Source of the DNA: Cladopsammia gracilis
Lineage: Eukaryota > Cnidaria > Anthozoa > Scleractinia > Dendrophylliidae
Length of the DNA stretch: 64,000 bases
NCBI GenBank assembly: GCA_022457155.1
Contig: JAJGOT010000759.1
Span: 62,001 to 126,000, forward strand
Reading direction: 5' to 3'
Position numbers and translations under genes: made by a program. This document shows positions 1 to 10,200 of this stretch, piece after piece (positions within the stretch are counted from its first letter, which is position 1; each line of letters starts with the position of its first letter). A model generated the notes under the pieces. It was not told the DNA's origin. It saw only the letters and a program-made list of their open reading frames with translations, and searched no databases.

Positions 1-989
1 CGTAGTGACCAAACTCGTTTTCTCCAATGGCTAATAGTCGCATGTATAAATGATTTGAGAATGCAGTCTGACCAACTAATTACAGCTACGTCTCGTTACA
101 GAACAAAAGCGCGAGTGACTGAGTTTAAAACAAAGTTATCATAATTGAGTCCAATTCACAGAGATTCAATTGGCGCGGAACATAGGTGCGAAATTCCGCG
201 AAATTCCGCTAAATCGTAACCTGAGTATCAGGCTTTCGGGGTTCGGGGAGGGGGGAAACGGGAAGAAAAAGAAAGAAAAAGAGAAGGATAAAGGGGAAGA
301 AAGCCTGACACGAAAGCTTTCAGACGAGTCTTCCGCCCACTCGTTTCGCATGACGCGTCTCCGAAAACAGTAGCCAATCAAAATTACTTCCGATCATGCC
401 ACTGTCATGTCATCTCAACGAACTGTCATTGAGCGCGCCTTGCAATGGCGAGAACTCTCACGAAAGTGTATAAATGGCTTCTGAGAAGAATTGTAAAATT
501 TGCTTTGAAAGTTTGCGGTCGAAATCCGGGTCGTATGTTTGCACAGTTCCACTGTTCTGCGAATAATTTCAAACTTAAGATCTGACTACCTGAGAGATTC
601 AGAGAGAGTGAAGAAGCTTACATTGTTTGTAAACGTCTACTAGAAAATGGCTACATGAGCACAGCAAGAGGTCAAACAAAACTGAAGAAAGCCGCCGATT
701 GAACAGAGCTCCAGAATTGAAGAAAGCCGCCGAGTTGATGAAAATCGAGTTGAAGAAAGCCGCCGAGAATACAGCATAATTTCAAAACGGCCTCCTAATC
801 GAAGCTTGCTCAAACTCCCATCGCTACTGAACAGACGCCCCGACTGACAAATTAGAAGTCAACACTAGCAGACAGCTTAAAAACACAAATGACCTCGAGA
901 CTAAAGTCTGTATCATTTTGCGACGTTTAGAAAGCTTTTAATTCAGTCACCTCGAAATCTCCATATACCCGCTACAAATACAAGAAGCA
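1..989. other. AT-rich host DNA without a recognisable gene
   Basis: I see no supportable coding region here. A 15-bp motif, GAAGAAAGCCGCCGA, occurs three times about 33-35 bp apart between roughly 683 and 770, which suggests a short tandem duplication. A purine-rich stretch near 240-310 sits next to a CCTGAGTATCAGGC motif whose inverted partner lies near 1665-1680, so the two may be ends of one old inverted-repeat element. Short ORFs here look like chance ORFs. Confidence 0.4.
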
Positions 990-1029
990 TCATTTTGCGA
1001 GCTTAACTATAAAATGGCTAAAACACTCG

Positions 1030-1380
1030 CGAGGGAGTCGCGTAGGCTTGTCACTCTTTATTACATCATTTTCACAATTCAACTCTTCAAGCGAAGCTGC
1101 TTTGATACCGTTGTTATTTAGCCTTTCTGCTTGTTGCTTTCGAATAAGCTCGAGGAGATTAACAACCAACACTGCGCACGTCTTCTGTGTGGCACTTTTT
1201 CTGAACCAATACTGGGAAAGTAGCTTCGGAAGCAACTGATAAATAAAGCTTTTTCCGTAGCACATCTTTTCTTTCAACTACGAGGCTTTTGAGACACAAT
1301 TCTTGTTCACTTTTCAGTACAATCCCAAGAAAGAATTGGAGAGCTCCTTCTAGTGCTTCTTTAATTTCGTTTTTTTCCAT
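1030..1380 (-). pseudogene. RecQ-like DEAD-box helicase fragment (relic)
   Basis: Read on the minus strand from a start at 1380, the peptide runs into a region resembling the N-terminal helicase core of RecQ-type DNA helicases. It has a Q-motif-like stretch (LKSEQELCLKSL), then after a frameshift near 1255 a shortened Walker A region (CYGKSFIYQLLPKL), then CAVLVVNLLELI..QQ matching the motif Ia neighbourhood. The usual TG(Y)GKS loop lacks its first residues, so the copy has a deletion as well as the frameshift. Helicase motifs II to VI are absent. RecQ-like fragments are common as repeats in cnidarian genomes, which is background knowledge. The family call rests on motif resemblance only. Confidence 0.45.
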
Positions 1381-1696
1381 AACACGTTCCGTAAAAGACA
1401 GCTCAAGCTAGTGAATGATTTCCCACGATCGAATACTTTGAAATTAATGATGGCTTCCACACGATATAAATCGCTAGTATTCATTGCCAGTGTTGTGACA
1501 TAAGAGCCTTTTGTATTTCATCCAATCAGCGCAACATCCAGAATTCGGATGTTTGACACAATCTCGTGAATGCTTTTGGGTCAGGCCTTCTTCCCCTTTC
1601 TCCCCTCCCCCCTCCCCCCCCCCCCATTTTTTTCCTTTCTCCCTTTAGCCCCTCTCCCAAAGGAAGGCCTGATACTCAGGTTAGCTAAATCGGAAA
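1381..1696. other. Intergenic DNA with a pyrimidine-rich tract
   Basis: No gene is visible. A C/T-rich tract near 1590-1660 includes an 11-12 C run. The GGCCTGATACTCAGG motif at about 1666 is the inverted partner of the CCTGAGTATCAGG motif near 220. Confidence 0.4.
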
Positions 1697-2182
1697 ACCC
1701 TAATTCAAATTCATCTATGAAATTCAAATTCAATTCAATTTCAATTCAATTTCAATTCAATTTCAATTCAATTTCAATTCAATTTCAATTCAATTTCAAT
1801 TCAATTTCAATTCAATTTCAATTCAATTTCAATTCAATGAAATTCAAATTCAATTCAATGAAATTCAAATTCAATTCAATGAAATTCAAATTCAATTCAA
1901 TGAAATTCAATTTCAATTCAATGAAATTCAATTTCAATCAATTTCAATTCAAATTCAATTCAATGAAATTCAAATTCAATTCAATGAAATTCAATGAAAT
2001 TCAATGAAATTCAATGAAATTCAATAAAATTCAAATTCAGTTCAATGAAATTCAATTTCAGTTCAATCAAATTTCAATTTCAGTTCAATCAAATTCAATT
2101 TCAATTCAATCAATTTCAATTTCAATTTCAATTTCAAATCAATTCAATCAAATTTCAATTCAATTCGAATTCAATTCAAGTT
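1697..2182. repeat. (TTCAAT)n-type simple-sequence satellite
   Basis: About 490 bp consist almost entirely of permutations of AATTCAATTTC, AATTCAATGAAATTC and TTCAAT. The ORFs across it (repeated FNSISIQF and KFNSM) are artefacts of the repeat. Blocks of different units follow one another, first a TTTCAATTCAA block and then an ATGAAATTCAA block, as expected from slippage and local amplification. Confidence 0.9.
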
Positions 2183-2310
2183 CCGGTTCCGGTTTGTGAC
2201 GTGCGCAAGGCATCTTGGATCCGTGAACCGGGACTTCACTTTTTATTTGCCGCCATTTTGACCGAGGTCATCTTCGACATCTGAACCCATCTTGAGCATG
2301 GAGAATAAAA

Positions 2311-2961
2311 ATGGAAGAACAACTTCGGCGTCTGGCAGCTTCACTGGAAAACTGCTCGAGAATCGTCTCACAGGGTTTAGTAACAACAAATCAACCACGT
2401 TCATCTAGCAACGCTTCGAGTGCAAATAATTCAAGTTCAACAACCAGTGTTTCCAATGCGGAAGAGCGAGCGCGATCAATGTTACAGCGAAGCACTAATG
2501 CCGGCTTGTGCTCCCGTCTAAATCAGCGAGAACGGCTGCGAGCAGCGTCATCTCCTCCTGTTGCTGGCAAAGCAAAGCTAAAATGGTTCAAGACCAACCG
2601 AAGCCCTTTGAATTTGCTCTTATGAACTTAGATCCTGACGAAGAGGAAATGGCGATAAACAGCGAGAACGTTGCACTAAGGGGATTTGTAAATTTGGTGA
2701 ACAACGACGGCGAATCCCAAATCAGGTGCAAAATTGGCGAGGCCATCAGACTGAAATATCCTTTAGTCGGCAACAGTGATTTTGTCTTTCTTCGTGCAAA
2801 CCGACGCACATTAAGCACGCCTGTTAGCTGTGAAGAGTACAACTACAAGCAAGTGAAACTGCTGTGTGGCCAGGGAACCATTTATATAAAGATGAAGGAG
2901 GGATTCGAATGTTTATTTGATGGAGATGAGAAAAACTCTCACAGCGATGACGATTTGCCAG
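2311..2961 (+). CDS. 5' exon(s) of an unrecognised host protein
   Basis: An ATG at 2311 opens a Ser/Asn-rich N-terminus (MEEQLRRLAASLENCSRIVS) with a low-complexity linker near residues 30-50. Around 2580-2590 the sense continues in another frame, as an acidic globular stretch (FEFALMNLDPDEEEMAINSE, later CGQGTIYIKMKEGFECLFDG). The open frame stops being protein-like at CCAG|GTACAT, a good splice donor with GT at 2962. The frame change means either a small intron, a 1-nt indel or a pseudogene. The layout resembles N-termini of multi-copy cnidarian proteins whose C-terminal half is a HECT-type E3 domain, but no HECT sequence lies here, so this is only a weak suggestion. Confidence 0.5.
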
Positions 2962-3050
2962 GTACATATTTTGCTGTGTATTATTTGGGTAGATTTGTAT
3001 TAATACTATTAAGCTTAATGGATATCAAACCATTTACTTTAAAACTTTAG

Positions 3051-3869
3051 TTATTCCAGTGAAATGTATGCATCATTTAATTCCAGCAGTGCCCAACATC
3101 CACTATTCTTACTATAACTCTATGGGAACATGGAAAAAGTTTTCTATATCTTTCTGAATACGCCAGTAATGAGGAAAGGACAACCTGATACAGCGGACGT
3201 ACATGTAACTCCAAACGGTTTATAAAACAACAGAAACAATAAACAACTCGACAATATGGCGGCCGAGAATACGAGGGCGAGAGAGCGAGAGCATGATACG
3301 CATGCGCGGATAACATTGCCCGCTGGCGCAACCTCTTCTTCTGTTTTTTTTTTTTTAACAAAACTAGAACTTATTCTACAATGGCTGAGGCCAACAAGCG
3401 AATAGTGATTTAGAAACAATAATCGTTAACAGTTCTATAATCGCAGCAATGTCTCTGAAATGAGTGTCCAGGTGAAAGAGTAACTAATTTCACAGTTCAT
3501 AACAATCTTGCAAGGCACGCTAGTCCAGTATGTAATCCTGGAGATGCTTTGGGGGTCTGCAGGTTCGTTTAGGTCTGGGCTCTGAGGTAGCGGGGTCGGG
3601 AAAATCCGGTGTGAGGAGCGGAGGAGAGGTGGGAACTTACGTTAAGACGTGGCTTGTATCATCTGAAGTGCCAACATCCGCGTGGTCAGATTGGCATGGG
3701 GAAGGAACTGACAGGTGCGGGCTGTGAGGGCGTAGGTCCTGAGGAGCGGAGAGTGGCTGACAAGGTAAAGGTGGTTCGGAGGAATTGTCGCATGCGTCAT
3801 CATCATGAACAGGAGAAATTAACGGTTGAACCACAGTCGGGATGGTGGGTGGTACACTGTAGCACTCCG
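3051..3869. other. Presumed intron and intergenic DNA
   Basis: Downstream of the donor at 2962 I find no second exon that continues the same protein. The stretch holds a T-run near 3347-3358 and otherwise unique AT-rich DNA. It becomes GC-richer from about 3540, where the flank of the minus-strand retroelement begins. No LTR could be delimited. Confidence 0.35.
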
Positions 3870-4838
3870 CTAGCTTGTAAGACGTAAGACGTGAGGCGTA
3901 GCGCGCAGCTGGGAGCCAGAGAACTTCTTAATGAAACACCACTCTCCATCAATACTCACGATAATATACCGGTCGCGGGCCCTTGATTTATCTCGGTCTG
4001 CTTTCACGTATACGAGGTCTCCAACTTGAAGGGGGATCGTGGAGGGGGATGGGCGGTGGCCGCCTTTTGCTTGTTCACTGAACGGATGGTTGATTTGGTG
4101 ATCCCTGTGCTTCTCCGTTATGTGTTTTAGGTCAGACAGAGGGATTTGTTCGTTGGAGAACTGATTACGTTGTGTCCAAAGCTCACGGGAAGAGAGACCT
4201 TGGTTGCGGAGTCGGGCGTTTAAACGAGCAGTGGCGACCGCGAGGCCTGCCTCGGTTACACGGCCTCCACCCTCCTCTTGGCGTAAGAGTTCCTCTTCAA
4301 GCTCTTTTTCAGCGACAGGGTTTTCGTTAATGTTCTTGATGCGGCCGACTTCAATAGAAACGCCAAGGTGTTGTAGGGCATTCGTGTTTCTCAGTGAAAC
4401 AAATCCAGGGGCAGGATCAACGCCTATGACAGCCTGGGGACCATCTAAAGGGTGCAGGCCCACCACTAATCGGGTGAGGGCGTTGCGAAAGGTATCGCTC
4501 TTTTCATCAGGGACTACGCACGACACAGTGTAGGAAGTTGTAGTTTCTCTCAAAAGTGGGATGAGTTGGCGACAGCGCCTGATGACATCAGCTGCAAATG
4601 ATAAACCCACAACTTCAGGTGGATCATCTGACGACTGGCTGGCGAGGGCACCTGGGAACTTCTTGAGTGAGGCACAGGTGTGACAGGAATCAGACACGCG
4701 AGTGATAGCAGTGCTCATATCAAGAGCAAAAAAGTGACGTTGCACGACCATGAGGAGTTGGTGCTTAGAGGGATGGTCTAGTTTGACGTGAAGGGCAGTA
4801 AGTAGACCATCGAGTACGGGACGTGGGACAACGATCAA
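3870..4838 (-). pseudogene. LTR retrotransposon integrase (C-terminal part of pol)
   Basis: The protein begins with an HHCC-type zinc-binding region (HVKLDHPSKHQ, then SCHTCASLKKFPG), followed by a D,D,E integrase core: D in LSFAADVIRR, D in VIGVDPAPGF, and the E-rich NENPVAEKELEEELL. The tail GDLVYVKADRDKSRARDRY is the usual post-core segment of Ty3/gypsy-like integrases. It lies in the same frame as the RT/RNase H part upstream, separated only by a TAA at 4860-4862, so the polyprotein was continuous before a nonsense change. It would integrate the retrotransposon cDNA. I call it Ty3/gypsy-like; assignment to a clade is not possible by eye. Confidence 0.75.
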
Positions 4839-4859
4839 CTCAGTGGGGGGCGTCAGCGG

Positions 4860-6035
4860 TTAAGAACGATGGACGACTAGCAGGCCATCTTTAGATACAG
4901 AGGTGACATTCAGGTAGCGCTTCACATCTCTGATGTTAGTCAGTTTCTTAGATGGTCTGGTACCTTGTTTCAAGTGTGCGTAAACACGACGTAGATCGGG
5001 GCACTCGTTCTGGACGTTGAACCATGCAGATCTGCTAGTAAAAGGTAGGCGCTTGACGTTGTCTAAGATTTCTTGAACAGAGGTACCGCGTACAACTGAA
5101 TTCTCTGTTTCGTGTATGAAGGAGCAGATTTGACAATGGTGTTCGTTGCAGTCAGGAGCATTTCGGCTGGCAAAGTCAGATGGTAAATTGGCATTGCCGG
5201 CAAGGTGTTGGAGACTAACATGATATCTGCTGACGGTAGTCAGGAAGGAGGTGACGCGTGGGCTTGCAGAGAATTCTCCTCTGTAAAGTTTGTTGATTGC
5301 CTGGACACAAGGCTGGCTATCAGTTAGGACACAGGCGCGGTGTTTGGACTGAATGATGAAAGGACTATAATGCTTAACGGCAGCTACGATGCTCAGCGCT
5401 TCGACTTCACAGGGTAACCATGTAACTTGGTGGTTGCGTAACTTTGCGCTGTAGAAGCCCGCTAGGTGCAGATGGTCGTGGCGAGTAACGTACAAAGTAG
5501 CTCCAAGGCCACGCTTGGTAACCGAACCATCAGTCACGATCATCCAAAGTTGGTCGGAGGGACGGAGGAGAACGATAGATTTGTGTAGGTTAAGGGCTTC
5601 TTGAGCAGCGGTAAACTTCCGGCGGAGATGGTCGTCCCACTGAAGTACATCATGTGATTGGAGGCTGGATATTGACGACTCAAGTGGGTCTATGAGTGGA
5701 GAGCAGTGGGGCACAACACGGCTAAGAACCTTATAGGCGCCGATGAAGGAACGCAACCCTTTTACGGTTGTGGGGGGTGGGCAGTTGGTGAGTGTGGCGA
5801 TGCCATGAGGGCTCGCCGAGAGTGCGCCCTGTGACCAGATCCAACCCAAGACTGTGGTGGATTTAGGACAGATGACGGTTTTGGCGGCAGACAATCTAAG
5901 ATTGCAGCGGATGAGAGCCTCGAGTATGCGTGACCAGTTAGAGATGAGCTCTTGTGGAGTGTCGCCTCCGCAGTAAAGATCATCGGCTAGTTTTGCTGCG
6001 ATCCTTCCTGAATGAAGTCGCCGAGCACACGGCAC
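4860..6035 (-). pseudogene. LTR retrotransposon RT (palm C-part) and RNase H
   Basis: The segment carries the RT catalytic box as [10 protein letters not shown] (an ADD variant of YxDD), the gypsy-type connection motif TTVKGLRSFIGAYKVLSRVV, and an RNase H domain with catalytic acids in IVTDGSVTKRGLGATLY, CEVEAL, VLTDSQ and NLPSDFASR. It overlaps the N-terminal RT piece by 49 nt in a different frame, so one frameshift near 6000 breaks the RT between the fingers and the ADD box. It ends at the TAA that separates it from the integrase. Together the three pieces form one inactivated pol of a minus-strand element. Confidence 0.8.
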
Positions 6036-6847
6036 ATTAACTCTTCTAGCGAAGTCTCAGACCCAGGCATTCCCATGGTTGATCTGGTGTACACTCTGAT
6101 GCCGCGAAATGTGGTTGCAACGCCACAATATTTCATTGAAGCCTTTGATAGTGGTATTTGGTAGAAGGCACGCGTGAGGTCAGACTTAATGATATATTTC
6201 CATGGAGCAATGGTGCGAAGAGTAGAGTCAACGTCCGGCATCAGCGGCGGTTGAGGTTTGGAGTACCGACCTACATCTGCAAAGGCCGTAACAAGACGAA
6301 ATCCACCGGATGGTTTTTTGACAAGAAAGGATGGATTTAGGTATTCGACAGTGTCTCCAACGTCCTCGGGACGGCGGAAGACTTGACAACGTTCTAGTTC
6401 ATCGAACTTCTCTTGTAACTCGACAAGCTTGTCGCGGGAGTATTGGGGAACACGGCCCTTCCGTTGTGGGGGTTGTACAGGACCCATGTTGACGGTAGCT
6501 TCGATGGGGCCAGCAGCACCATTGTAGCCTACGACTGTGGGGTTAAAGACATCATCGTAGGTCTGGAGTACTTGACGGAATTGGGTGCGAACGCTTTCGG
6601 GTACGATATAATCAGGGTCAACGGTAACTGCGTCTGCGAAAAAGCTGGGCTGAGGTGGGGTGTCTCTGTTGTCGAAGGGAGGTAACGGGGGTTCTACAGG
6701 AGCAGACGCTAAGTCTAAGGTGGTGGTGTGACGTACTTGGCCCTTTCGTAAACGATCGATGCAGTAGGCCTTATTCGAGGCGGTACGCACCTCTCGGAAC
6801 GCCTCACAAGATTGGCTTAGAAAACAATAGAACAAACAACAGAACAA
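5987..6847 (-). pseudogene. LTR retrotransposon RT (fingers/palm N-part)
   Basis: This is the N-terminal part of the same pol. It has [20 protein letters not shown] (RT block 2), then [14 protein letters not shown] (block 3, with catalytic D), then the MGMPGS turn. It then runs out of frame just before the ADD motif. No protease or gag is recognisable upstream (higher coordinates), so the 5' half is lost or too diverged. The flanks to about 6990 show no clear LTR pair. Confidence 0.75.
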
Positions 6848-6989
6848 TGGACCCTAGCCCTAAAAACAATACATGTGCGTGATAACCAGGTCCAATGAAA
6901 TTAGAGGTTCTGAAGAGGTGCGTGGTTACTGGCTTATTCATGATAGCCGCCATGTTGGTGGCAACATTATGATGGAGATTAGCCATGTG

Positions 6990-7949
6990 CTCTGGCAGGG
7001 GGCAAACAATGGATAAAAGAACAATTTTCGGAAGATCGATTCTTTCTATCAGTGAAATATCCTTCTAAAAATCATAGTTGGCAGTTATGACTTTTTTATT
7101 AGAAGTTTAAAATGGTTATGCTCTATATCTGACCAATGTATTATTTAGTTTTGTTAACTACGCAGACTGTTTACTTGTTACTAAAGCGACGAAAATATTT
7201 TTTTTAATTAATGGTCGATGCCATCATTAACATTCATGAATGACCAAGCCTTTTGTAATCCATGGTCGATGTCATTTCTGCCTGGATTAGGATTTAGGAC
7301 GAAAGTAGGCTATAATTATTAGATAAAATTGGGCCTAAATTAAGCGATTTTTGACCTAAGCTAGATTCACGATTACATTAGATTTAGGGATAGGGTAACC
7401 CGTCATAGATGTATTATTAAGAAAAGCACCTTTCATAATTAAATTTCTCTTGGGTTTACCGGATCAACTAAGTAGTCTGGTGGTGAAGGAGGGATGTTAG
7501 CATGCAGAGGTTCCGGATTCTATTCTAGGTTATTAATTGCATTTTTCTTTTTCTGATAGAAAAAAAAAGTTTCGATGATTGGTGATTCGATGATTCGATG
7601 ATGGCAGCGACTGTTTACGAAAGGGAAATTTGCCTCACCTAATTCTTTAAACCCAATATTCCCTAAAAGCAAGGAGACTGTTTACAGGCTATTTTCGTAT
7701 CAAACGTTACTGGCGCATCGGATTTTTCCGGCCTGTATGACATAATTTCTGATATTCCGTTATTTACCTATGTGTTTTTAACTTTTCTTTAATTACAGAT
7801 GTTGTTTTATTTTGGCCGGAGACTTCCAAACACTGAGACGTGGGTTGATGCGCTTCGATTTTTTTAAACCGATTTCGCTGTTTGGAATCTTTTATGGTAA
7901 TTAGTATCTACACTGTGGTGATCCTTTGTTTTCTCTTCAAGAATTATTA
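6990..7949. other. AT-rich DNA, no gene seen
   Basis: No coding exon, RNA gene or clear repeat boundary could be supported. A local slippage repeat of GATGATTCGAT type lies near 7575-7605. Confidence 0.35.
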
Positions 7950-8422
7950 CAGTCGAACCCTGCTTTACGGATACCCGCTTAATAAGGACACCCCGTTATT
8001 ACGGACAGTTGTTTTGGTCGCGGCCGAAAGCCCATTCATTTTGCGGCGGTCTAAAGTTTACCAGGTTAATACGGACACCTGTTAATACGGACAAGGGTCA
8101 GATTTTCCCGTTCTGATTAAAACAATGTCATACTGACAATTTGTCTAATTCTAAGAAATTAAATTGTTCTTAAATGCACGAAGTTTAGTCAGCTACACAT
8201 ATAGTATCAGTTTGGTTGAAAGAAAGTTACGGAAGTTTGTTCAATCGTAAATTTTAGTGTCTTAGTGGGATACCGTTAGATCGATGCGGTAATTTACTGT
8301 ATTTTACTTTTAAAAAACTTTTACAATTACGTCATCTATGTGAACCCACTTAATACGGACATCCCGTTAATACGAACAGTTTTTCTGGTTCCTTCGGTGT
8401 CCGTATTAACGGGGTTCGACTG
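7950..8422. mobile_element. pogo/Tigger-like MITE
   Basis: The left end CAGTCGAACCCTGCTTTACGG and the reverse complement of the right end, CAGTCGAACCCCGTTAATACGG, form terminal inverted repeats. They match the CAGTCGAACC type typical of pogo/Tigger Tc1-mariner elements. Internal copies of TACGGACA-type words extend the inverted similarity. The left flank ends in TA, the expected target, while the right flank is CA, so the duplication is imperfect. At about 470 bp without a transposase ORF, it is non-autonomous. Confidence 0.75.
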
Positions 8423-8750
8423 CACCGAGTTAGAAATATAACTTGAAGAGAATTTGGCAACACATCAGCCGAGAAGAATTTCTTATTATTATTATTATTA
8501 TTCGTCTTTGCCAGAAATATGCGAGAATGATAAACGCCGCCGCAATAGTACAAAAAAAGGAAAATAATGACAAAGCATGCAGTTGTTGAAATTTAATCGC
8601 GAGAAAATTTTGCTGTGGACGCCTATTTTACTGCAGGAAAGTTGTTGGTGTACTCACATGCACACATGCACAGTCATTTCTTCAGCCGCTTAGGCTTGGT
8701 TCCCACTAGCGACAAAACGATCATAATCATAATCATAAGGGGCGTTATGT

Positions 8751-8916
8751 TGTTAGGATTCTCATTAATATGTATGGTGGGATGCCTGTGTAATTTGTTA
8801 TGATACAATAAAGGTTCCCGGATGTTGTCTTTCCTCGAGGTGAAATCATGGCGTGTGTGATGTGTAGCCATTGATCCGAAAATCCGAGCAATCCTTCCTC
8901 CGTCATGAACGGAACA
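8751..8916 (+). repeat. Ty1/copia 5' LTR
   Basis: This 166-bp repeat begins TGTTAGGATT and ends GGAACA, and is the partner of the 168-bp repeat at 24012-24179. The pair shares long identical blocks (for example GGTGGGATGCCTGTGTAATT) and differs by small substitutions and a short indel, so insertion was not very recent. The TATGT at 8746-8750 is duplicated at 24180-24184. AATAAA at about 8805 could be the LTR polyadenylation signal. The sequence just inside, GGTTGTGGGCCCAGC, is in the place of a tRNA primer-binding site. Confidence 0.9.
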
Positions 8917-9007
8917 GGTTGTGGGCCCAGCTCAAGGTTATTGGAGACTTCTTTTCGACGAGGATGGGCGAAAATTTTAGCAGTGGGAAGTCAAGTTTCT
9001 CGGATAC

Positions 9008-9470
9008 ATGCGATTACGAAAGTTGAAGGATACGATCACTGCGGCTGACGATGTGGAGATTTCTGCAGCCAAGAAAGAAGAAGCTTTCGTGGAGTTAACA
9101 CAATTTCTAGACGATAAAAGCCTTTCCCTCGTAGTGAGAGATGCACGGGATGACAGTAGGAAAGCATTAAAGATCTTAAGAAGGCACTACGCTGGTACTG
9201 GCAAGCCGAGAGTGATTTCATTGTACACAGAACTGACGTCGCTTGTGAAGTCGGCACACGAGACAGCACTTGACAGACTATGTCATACGAGCAGAAACTG
9301 CGACAACAGCTTTTAAAAATTCCGATGAAACCGTGACGGATAGCCTCCTCATAGCGATGGTACTAAAAGGTCTACCAGAAGAATACAAGCCGTTTGTTGT
9401 CGTTATTACTCAGAGCGAGAAACAACAAACATTTAGCGAATTTAAAGGTAAACTGTCACGGGTTGACATG
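9008..9470 (+). pseudogene. Ty1/copia gag (5' part, interrupted)
   Basis: Two overlapping frames (an early one to about 9290, then one from about 9270) together read as a copia-type gag of the UBN2/retrotran_gag class: AFVELTQFLDDKSLSLVVRD, then KALKILRRHYAGTGKPRV, then LLIAMVLKGLPEEYKPFVVV. The frame change near 9280 is a lesion. The gag ends abruptly at about 9455-9470, where a 5S rRNA-like sequence begins. Its continuation (a damaged zinc knuckle and the pol) resumes near 21.96 kb, so about 12.5 kb of other elements was inserted here. Gag would form the element's virus-like particle. Confidence 0.75.
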
Positions 9471-9564
9471 CACCGGTTCTCGTCCGATCACCGAAGTTAA
9501 GCCTTGTCGGGCGAGGTTAGTACTTGGATGGGTGACCGCCTGGGAATGCCTCGTGACGTAGGCC
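9460..9564 (+). rRNA. 5S rRNA-like fragment (truncated, probably pseudogene or SINE3 head)
   Basis: From GCACCGGTTCTCGTCCGATC onward this stretch aligns by eye with the 3' four-fifths of a metazoan 5S rRNA. It includes GGTTAGTACTTGGATGGGTG and the terminal GCCTGGGAATGCC...GTAGGC, with the internal control region (A box, IE, C box) recognisable. A possible diverged start, CACGGGTTGA, precedes it, but the first 20-25 nt are not convincing. ATTTTTC follows directly and could terminate Pol III. It lies exactly at the break in the copia gag. It could be a dispersed 5S pseudogene or the head of a 5S-derived SINE (SINE3). Confidence 0.75.
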
Positions 9565-10060
9565 TATCATTTTTCTTTCCTTTACTCCCCTTCATTTTTC
9601 ATTTTTTTGGTTCCGTCAAGGAGTCACTCGTCCTGAGGAGGGCAAACTGAAGCCAGAGTCATGAAAACATAGCATACCTTCGATGATATTCCAACGACGA
9701 AGTCGCTGTCACTGGAAGCTTCATACCCGGCATCGAATTTAGGTCAATTTAGCCTGAAGCCACGACCTAAATATCCGATTTTCCAAATATATTTGTTTGT
9801 GGTTTCTAGACCACGCTTTCTTATATTCTGCTTGATCTTCGAACTTCCTCTTCCGTCCCGAATTGGTTCTTTTCCGTCCATGTCCGCCACTGCTCGACGC
9901 CATTTTGAATTTGTCGACTCAAACTTGAAAATATCAGTCTAATGTTTGCCATCGGGGAGCAACTTTACAATACCCGGCCACTCAGAAAGCGTTACTTACG
10001 CGACATGGCCCACGGTCACGCAGTGGAAGAAAAATATTTCTATTAATAATAATGATGTCA
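9565..10060. other. Non-coding DNA inside the copia insertion
   Basis: No gene is seen. The segment at about 9948-9990 (ACTTTACAATACC and GGCCACTC) reappears inverted at about 21828-21865. This suggests the two places are inner parts of the inverted ends of one large DNA element occupying the copia gap. Confidence 0.35.
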
Positions 10061-10074
10061 ATGATGTATACGTT

Positions 10075-10200
10075 TTCCCCGCCACCGCGGTCCGCGGTGC
10101 CACAGTCGATGAATAATAATGATGTCTAAGTTTTCCCTACCACCGCGGTCCGCGGTGCCACAGTCGATGAATAATAATTACTCATGCGCGTAGCGGCATG
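10075..10200. repeat. Tandem CCGCGGTCCGCGG subterminal repeat (left)
   Basis: Two copies of a roughly 60-bp unit contain CCACCGCGGTCCGCGGTGCC followed by ACAGTCGATGAATAATAAT. Similar CCGCGG-rich words appear in inverted order at 21730-21800 and as a decayed copy near 13373. Clustered palindromic GC words in an AT-rich context, inverted between two ends, are typical of transposase-binding subterminal repeats. That function is an inference. Confidence 0.55.

Noticed and set aside
720..770. CRISPR-like spaced repeats (GAAGAAAGCCGCCGA)
   Set aside because: Only three short copies in a eukaryotic context with no cas genes; a small tandem duplication is sufficient.
1570..2284. ORFs of 60-145 codons across the TTCAAT array
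   Set aside because: They are translations of a simple repeat; the amino-acid pattern merely mirrors the nucleotide unit.
6800..7500. LTR of the minus-strand gypsy-like element
   Set aside because: No matching repeat pair could be identified on both sides of the pol remnants.
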